A DNA stretch of 64,000 nucleotides. Origin: Betaproteobacteria bacterium. Its GTDB lineage: Bacteria > Pseudomonadota > Gammaproteobacteria > Burkholderiales > SG8-39. Shown here one piece after another: positions 59,715-64,000 of this stretch. The notes under the pieces were generated by a model. It ran no database searches. It was given only the letters and a program-made list of their open reading frames with translations, and was not told the DNA's origin. The stretch covers positions 21,170 to 85,169 of the forward strand of contig JAOUIL010000005.1 in the NCBI GenBank assembly GCA_029883975.1, read 5' to 3'. Every line of letters begins with the position of its first letter. Position 1 is the stretch's first letter. Position numbers and translations under genes: made by a program.

Positions 59715-60954
59715 GATCCTCAGCCTCGCCGCGCGCAACCTGGCGCGCTACTGGCGCCGGACGCTGCTCACCTCGGGGCTGATCATCCTCGGCGTAGTCG
59801 CGGTGCTCCTGTTCATCGCCGTGTCGGGCTCTTTCAAAGGCTTGATCGTAGGCCAGATCACCGACTCGATGCTCGGCCACCTGCAGCTGCACCGGCGCGG
59901 CTACGTCGCCTCGATCGACAACCTGCCGTTGAACCTCAACATGAAGCCGGCGGCGGTGGCGGTGGCCGAGAAGGCGCTCGGCGCCGATCCCGCTGTGGTC
60001 GCCTGGTCGCCGCGCCTCAAGTTCGGCGCCATGTTCAGCAACTTCACCGAGACCACGTCGATCCGCCTGAACGGCGTGCTGCCCGAGCGCGAGGCGGCGG
60101 CCATGCCGATGCTGGCGAAGCGCGTCGTGCAGGGCAGCGTGGCGAACGGGCTGCTGGAGCGCGGCAAGGTGCTGGTCCCGGAGATCATCGCGCGCGGCAT
60201 GAAGCTGAAGCCCGGCGACACGGTGGTGCTGGTGGCGACCAACCTCGACGGCTCGGTGAACGGGCAGAATTTCGTGGTGCAGGGCGTGCTCGGCGACGTC
60301 ACCGGCCCCGGCGGGCGCGACGGCTACGTGCACCTGGAGGACGCGCGCGCGCTGCTGCGCATGACCGAGGGCGAGGTGAGCGAGATCGCCGTGCGGCTCA
60401 AGGGCCTGGGCATGCTGCCCGCCGCGAAGGCCCGGCTCGAAGCGGCGGTGGCGGGCCTGCGCAACCCGCAGGGGGAGAGCGTGCTGCAGGTGCACGGCTG
60501 GGACCAGCTCTCGCCGTTCGCCAACATCGCGCGCATCATCGACCTGCTGGACGTCTTCATCCGTGTCATGCTGGTCGGCATCGTGCTGATCGCGGTGATG
60601 AACGTGATGATCATGGCGGTGTACGAGCGCATCCGCGAGATCGGCATGATCTCGGCGATCGGCACGCCGCCGCGCAGGATCCTCGCGCTGTTCCTCGCCG
60701 AGGGCGCGCTGCTCGGCGCCGCCGGCACGGCGATCGGCGTGGCGCTCAGCTTCGCCGTCGTCTACGCGCTCAACGTCTGGCCGGTGCACTTCACCTTCGG
60801 CCGCGACCAGCAGCTGGTGCTGGCGCCCGCGCTCGCCGCCGGGGAGGTCGTGCTGATCGGCGCCATCGTCGTCGTCATCGCCATCCTCGCCAGCCTGCAG
60901 CCCGCCTGGAAGGCGGCGCGCATGGACCCCATCACGGCCCTCAGACATGTCTAG
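59707..60954 (+). CDS. ABC permease, MacB/LolC/FtsX family
   Basis: A 415-residue protein with an N-terminal helix (about 18-40), a large periplasmic domain (about 45-275) and three C-terminal helices (about 285-312, 330-362, 378-400). MAVYERIREIGMISAIGTPPRRILALFLAEGALLG is the FtsX-like mechanotransmission signature, and AARMDPITALRHV is the usual end. With the ATPase it should drive extraction of a lipid or lipoprotein substrate. Overlaps the next gene by 8 nt. Confidence 0.9.
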   Translation: MAKILSLAARNLARYWRRTLLTSGLIILGVVAVLLFIAVSGSFKGLIVGQITDSMLGHLQLHRRGYVASIDNLPLNLNMKPAAVAVAEKALGADPAVVAWSPRLKFGAMFSNFTETTSIRLNGVLPEREAAAMPMLAKRVVQGSVANGLLERGKVLVPEIIARGMKLKPGDTVVLVATNLDGSVNGQNFVVQGVLGDVTGPGGRDGYVHLEDARALLRMTEGEVSEIAVRLKGLGMLPAAKARLEAAVAGLRNPQGESVLQVHGWDQLSPFANIARIIDLLDVFIRVMLVGIVLIAVMNVMIMAVYERIREIGMISAIGTPPRRILALFLAEGALLGAAGTAIGVALSFAVVYALNVWPVHFTFGRDQQLVLAPALAAGEVVLIGAIVVVIAILASLQPAWKAARMDPITALRHV

Positions 60955-61675
60955 AGCCCTTGCTGCAGTCCTGCTGTCCTTCATCGCCGGTCTCGCGCAC
61001 GCGCTCGACGGCGAGGCGATCCTCAGGCAGGTGGATCGCAAGCTCAACCCCGAGTCCTACGAGATGTACCGCAAGCTCGTCAACATCGAGCCCGACGGCC
61101 GCAGGAAGGAGTTCGTGCTGTTCACGGTGAAGAAGGGCCGCGACAAGATGGTGGCGCTGTTCCTCGACCCGCCGAGCGAGAAGGGCCGCGCCACGCTGCG
61201 CCTCGGCGACAACATGTGGCTGTACATCCCGAACGTGGGCAAGCCGATCCGCATCACCAGCCTGCAGTCGGTGGTCGGCGGCGTGTTCAACAACGCCGAC
61301 ATCCTCAACCTCGACTACAGCGTCGAGTATTCCGTGGACAAGGCCGCCGAGGAGGGCAAGACCTACCTCCTCGAGCTCAAGGCGAGGAGCGGCGCGGTGG
61401 CCTACGACCGCCTGAAGATGCGCGTGGACCGCGCGAGCCTCACGCCGACCGAGATCGAGTGCTACGCGGCGAGCGGGCTGCTGATCAAGACGCTGCGCTT
61501 CAAGGACATGAAGGATTTCGGCGGCGGCCTGCGGCGCCCGGCGACCATGGAGACCGACAGCCCGCTGCACAAGGACTACAAGTCCGTGATGCTCTACGGC
61601 AGCATCAAGGCGCGCAAGCTCGCGGACGAGAACTTCACGCTCGACTACCTGCCGCGCGCGGGCGAGCTGCGCTAG
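60947..61675 (+). CDS. LolA-like outer-membrane lipoprotein-sorting protein
   Basis: A 242-residue exported protein (signal about 1-19, AHA) of the LolA-like fold (PF17131 type). It contains LVNIEPDGRRKEFVLFTVKKGRDKMVALFLDPPSEKGRATLRLGDNMWLYIPNVGKPIRI and the RPATMETDSPLHKDYKSVMLYGSIK end. Such proteins accompany MacB-like ABC pairs and RND exporters and are thought to bind a lipidic substrate in the periplasm. Starts inside the permease gene. Confidence 0.86.
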   Translation: MSRALAAVLLSFIAGLAHALDGEAILRQVDRKLNPESYEMYRKLVNIEPDGRRKEFVLFTVKKGRDKMVALFLDPPSEKGRATLRLGDNMWLYIPNVGKPIRITSLQSVVGGVFNNADILNLDYSVEYSVDKAAEEGKTYLLELKARSGAVAYDRLKMRVDRASLTPTEIECYAASGLLIKTLRFKDMKDFGGGLRRPATMETDSPLHKDYKSVMLYGSIKARKLADENFTLDYLPRAGELR

Positions 61676-61679
61676 GGCC

Positions 61680-62948
61680 GTGCGGCTCGCCGCGGCGCTC
61701 GCCGGTGCCTGCCTCGCGGGCGTCGCGCTCGCGCAGGAAGAGCTCAAGTTCGACGTCGGGCAGTTCGAGAAGAAGTCCTACGAGATTGGCGGCTACCTGC
61801 AGGCCAGCGGCGAGCGCCAGTGGCTCGACCCGGGCGCGGCGCTCTTTCCGCTGCAGTTCCCGGGTGTCGCCGACGACACCAACGAGCGCGGCGGCGCGGT
61901 CGCCGAGATCGGCGGCACGCTGCGCCGCGGCGCGCTGCGCGCGCAGTTCCTCGCGCACGGCGAGTACCAGCGGGACGTGCGCGATTCCGGCGGCGAGGCG
62001 AAGTTCTACGAGGCCTATCTCGCCTGGCAGGCGACGGCCAACGCGAGCCTGGAGGCGGGCAAGAAGACGCAGCGCTGGGGCAAGGGCTACGCCTGGAGCC
62101 CCGTGGCGTTCCTCGAGCGGCCGAAGGACCCCGAGGACCCGGAGCTCGCGCGCGAAGGCTTCACCGCGCTCGCCGGCAATTTCGTGCGCAGCACCGTGGG
62201 GCCGCTGCAGAACGCGTCCTTCACGGTGCTCGTCGTGCCTACGCAATCGGACCTGAACGGGGACTTCGGCGCGCCGGACCACTGGAACCCGGCGGCCAAG
62301 CTGTCGCTTCTGTACCGCGACACGGACATCGACTTCCTGTGGCTGGGCGAGGGCAGCCGCAGCGCGCGCTTCGGCTTCGACGTGTCGCGCAATTTCGGCA
62401 CCAACCTCGAGGTGCACGCCGAGTGGGCGCGCATTCTCGATTTCGAGCAGCCGGTGCTCGGCGCCGCGAGCCTGACGCTCGCACCGCCGCGCGACGCGAC
62501 CAGCTACCTGCTGGGGCTGCGCTACCTCACCGAGCGCGAGACCACGTGGATCGTCGAGTACTACCGCAACGGCACCGGCTACAGCGAGGACCGGGCGCGT
62601 GACTTCTACGCGGCCGCGCACGCGGGCACTGCGGGCGGCGCGCTGGTGCCGCTGGTAAGGAGCGCCGCGCAGGCCGGCTACGCTCGGCCGAACCTCATGC
62701 AGCGCTACCTCTACCTGCGCGCGAGCCAGAAGGAGCCGTTCGACATCCTCTACTTCACGCCGAGCCTGACGACCATCGTCAACCTGGACGACGGCAGCTA
62801 TTCGGTGATCGGCGAGCTACTGTACACGGGTTTCGGCGATTTCGAGCTGCGGCTGCGCGCCGCGGCCAACCGCGGCGACCGGCTGACGGAGTACGGCGAG
62901 AAGCCGGTCGACGAGCGCGTCGAGCTGCGCGCGCGCTGGTACTTCTAG
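61680..62948 (+). CDS. Outer-membrane beta-barrel protein of the ABC/LolA-like cluster
   Basis: A 422-residue protein: signal peptide (about 1-18, AGVALAQ), many alternating strands and the barrel-type C-terminal end ELRARWYF. YEIGGYLQASGERQW, EAYLAWQATANASLEAGKKTQRWGKGYAWSPVAF and the later FTPSLTTIVNLDDGSYSVIGELLYTGF resemble DUF1302/alginate-export-like porins, but I cannot name a family with certainty. The GTG start at 61680 lies 4 nt after the LolA-like gene. It completes an inner membrane-periplasm-outer membrane route. Confidence 0.75.
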   Translation: MRLAAALAGACLAGVALAQEELKFDVGQFEKKSYEIGGYLQASGERQWLDPGAALFPLQFPGVADDTNERGGAVAEIGGTLRRGALRAQFLAHGEYQRDVRDSGGEAKFYEAYLAWQATANASLEAGKKTQRWGKGYAWSPVAFLERPKDPEDPELAREGFTALAGNFVRSTVGPLQNASFTVLVVPTQSDLNGDFGAPDHWNPAAKLSLLYRDTDIDFLWLGEGSRSARFGFDVSRNFGTNLEVHAEWARILDFEQPVLGAASLTLAPPRDATSYLLGLRYLTERETTWIVEYYRNGTGYSEDRARDFYAAAHAGTAGGALVPLVRSAAQAGYARPNLMQRYLYLRASQKEPFDILYFTPSLTTIVNLDDGSYSVIGELLYTGFGDFELRLRAAANRGDRLTEYGEKPVDERVELRARWYF

Positions 62949-63490
62949 CTGTCGAGCTCCTCCAGCATGCCGACCAGGTCGTCGGCGTGCTCTTCCTCCA
63001 TGGCGAGGATGCCCTCGAGCATCCTCTTGGTGGTGGTGTCCTTGTCGCCGATGTACTCGATCATCTCGCGGTAGCTGTCGATCGCGATCCGCTCGGCGAC
63101 CAGGTCCTCCTTGATCATGTCGACGAGGTTCTCGCCCTCGACGTACTCGGCGGGCGCGCGCGAGGCGAGGCCCTCGGGCGAGAAGTTCGGCTCGCCCTGC
63201 AGCTGCACGATGCGCTGCGCGATCTGGTCGGCGTGCTGCTGCTCCTCGTTGGCGTGCACCAGGAACTCGGCGGCTACCGAGTCGGCATTGATGCCCGAGG
63301 CCATGAAGTGGTGCCGGCGGTAGCGCAGCACGCAGATGATCTCGGTGGCGAGCGCCTCGTTCAGCAGCTTGATGACGGTCTTGCGGTCGGCGCGGTAGCT
63401 CTCGGTGACCGCGCCCTGCTCGATGTGCTTGCGCGCGCGTGCGCGCAGCGTCTTGACGTCGGTGAGGAAGGGGCGCTGCTTGGCTGCCAT
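62945..63490 (-). CDS. Ferritin-like diiron protein (bacterioferritin-related)
   Basis: A 181-residue four-helix-bundle protein. Diiron ligand candidates are LLNEALATEIICVLRYRRHH, HANEEQQHADQI, EDLVAERIAIDSYREMIEYIG and MEEEHADDL. The two Glu-x-x-His pairs and Glu residues match the bacterioferritin/ferritin-like superfamily. A role in iron storage or oxidation is inferred. AGGAG is upstream of the ATG. Overlaps the convergent barrel gene by 4 nt. Confidence 0.88.
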   Translation of the reverse strand: MAAKQRPFLTDVKTLRARARKHIEQGAVTESYRADRKTVIKLLNEALATEIICVLRYRRHHFMASGINADSVAAEFLVHANEEQQHADQIAQRIVQLQGEPNFSPEGLASRAPAEYVEGENLVDMIKEDLVAERIAIDSYREMIEYIGDKDTTTKRMLEGILAMEEEHADDLVGMLEELDS

Positions 63491-63527
63491 GTCGAGTCTC
63501 CTGGGAAAGCGTTGTGCGTAACCGTTG

Positions 63528-64000
63528 TCAGCGCACGCCGCGGGCGAGCCGCTGCGTGCCCGCGGGCGGCTCGAAGCCGTCCGTCAGCGCCTGCATGAAT
63601 TTCACGATGGCGATTTCCTCGGCCTGCGTCAAGCCCAGATCGCCGAGCTCGGCCTTGTTGACGTTGGCGCCGACCTGCGCCTCCGGCCAGCAGCCCTGCG
63701 CGAGGGCGTCGGCTTCGGCGGTGAACGGATCCTTGCAGGCCGGCTTGGTGTCGCGCGTATTGTAGAAGTGCACCACGCCCTTCAGCGTCTTGAAGTAGCC
63801 GTTGTGCATGTAGGCCTTCACGAAGGCCGCATCGGGACGCTGGTCCACGTTGCGCAGCGTGGGCACCTTCTGCTTGCCGACGTTGTCACCCGCGAACCTG
63901 CGGTAGTCGGCGCGGCCCGCAAGGAATTCGCCCAGGCCCTGGTCGAGCCATGTCTTGCCCCCGGGGCTGACGGACGCGGGCATCGCATACCACGGGTTCT
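63528..64000 (-). CDS. Di-heme cytochrome c peroxidase family, C-terminal fragment
   Basis: The gene runs off the right edge; 157 codons and the TGA are visible. The segment NPWYAMPASVSPGGKTWLDQG, then KQKVPTLRNVDQRPDAAFVKAYMHNGYFKTLKGVVHFYNTRD, is characteristic of the CCP/MauG family: the C-terminal heme domain with the distal Met in YMHNGYFKTL. Heme motifs lie outside the window. Periplasmic peroxide reduction or a MauG-type oxidation is expected. It lies 37 nt after the start side of the ferritin-like gene on the same strand, upstream of it. Confidence 0.88.
   Translation of the reverse strand, partial: NPWYAMPASVSPGGKTWLDQGLGEFLAGRADYRRFAGDNVGKQKVPTLRNVDQRPDAAFVKAYMHNGYFKTLKGVVHFYNTRDTKPACKDPFTAEADALAQGCWPEAQVGANVNKAELGDLGLTQAEEIAIVKFMQALTDGFEPPAGTQRLARGVR

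Overview
The window is a dense, very GC-rich stretch of bacterial chromosome that looks betaproteobacterial (Burkholderiales/Rhodocyclales/Nitrosomonadales-like). The evidence is the gene order hflKC-DUF2065-hisZ-purA-rnr-rlmB-rpsF-priB-rpsR-rplI-dnaB, the alaC-hom-thrC block, a complete ccmABCDEFGHI operon, and FNR/DNR-type operators. Genes are packed with 1-4 nt overlaps (ATGA, GTGA, TTGA and apparently CTGA). No gene-free stretch exceeds 300 bases. No CRISPR array, prophage or IS element was seen.

Layout. 1-9.7 kb holds housekeeping genes: HflKC, HisZ, PurA, a tRNA-Leu(CAG) on the minus strand, RNase R, RlmB, the S6-PriB-S18-L9 operon, DnaB and a CDGSH protein. 9.7-12.6 kb (minus) encodes a methyltransferase with a signal-peptide-like N-terminus, a PIN-PhoH protein and a BCP peroxiredoxin. 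12.7-15.7 kb is sulfur assimilation: cysB divergent from a sulfite reductase hemoprotein gene and a DUF934 gene. 15.7-23.3 kb (minus) is a chained arn operon for L-Ara4N modification of lipid A, with arnA split into two genes and an orphan receiver-domain gene at its end. 23.3-27.4 kb is alaC-hom-(small secreted protein)-thrC. 27.4-33.5 kb (minus) is an anaerobic-type 2-oxoacid oxidoreductase (gamma, alpha, beta and an FAD/ferredoxin subunit) ending in malic enzyme.

33.6-45.6 kb is the respiratory core. An FNR/DNR-family regulator diverges from a monoheme cytochrome, a NapC/CymA-like tetraheme, an MtrA-like decaheme and an MtrB/PioB-like porin: a predicted electron conduit across the envelope with 15 CxxCH motifs. 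The full ccm operon that would mature these cytochromes follows directly. 45.6-53.7 kb has envelope proteins, a GlpC/Hdr-like Fe-S protein, a hemerythrin-like protein, an ADP-forming acyl-CoA synthetase/GNAT fusion and a small membrane-protein cluster. 53.8-55.3 kb is a SorAB-like sulfite dehydrogenase behind a structured leader. 55.4-59 kb has a universal stress protein, Hsp20 and the cbb3-oxidase assembly pair CcoI-CcoS. 59-63 kb is an ABC/FtsX/LolA-like/outer-membrane-protein export cluster, followed by a ferritin-like protein and the C-terminal part of a di-heme cytochrome c peroxidase.

The regulatory signals tie the window together. Five TTGAY-N4-RTCAA boxes lie in four divergent intergenic regions (2-oxoacid oxidoreductase, regulator/conduit, Fe-S protein/hemerythrin, stress protein/Hsp20). 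In three cases the dyad centre is 40.5-41.5 bp upstream of the start codon itself, suggesting leaderless class-II FNR-type promoters. The picture is of a facultative or micro-aerobic respirer switching between oxygen (cbb3), extracellular or inorganic electron donors/acceptors (Mtr-like conduit, sulfite) and low-potential 2-oxoacid oxidation.
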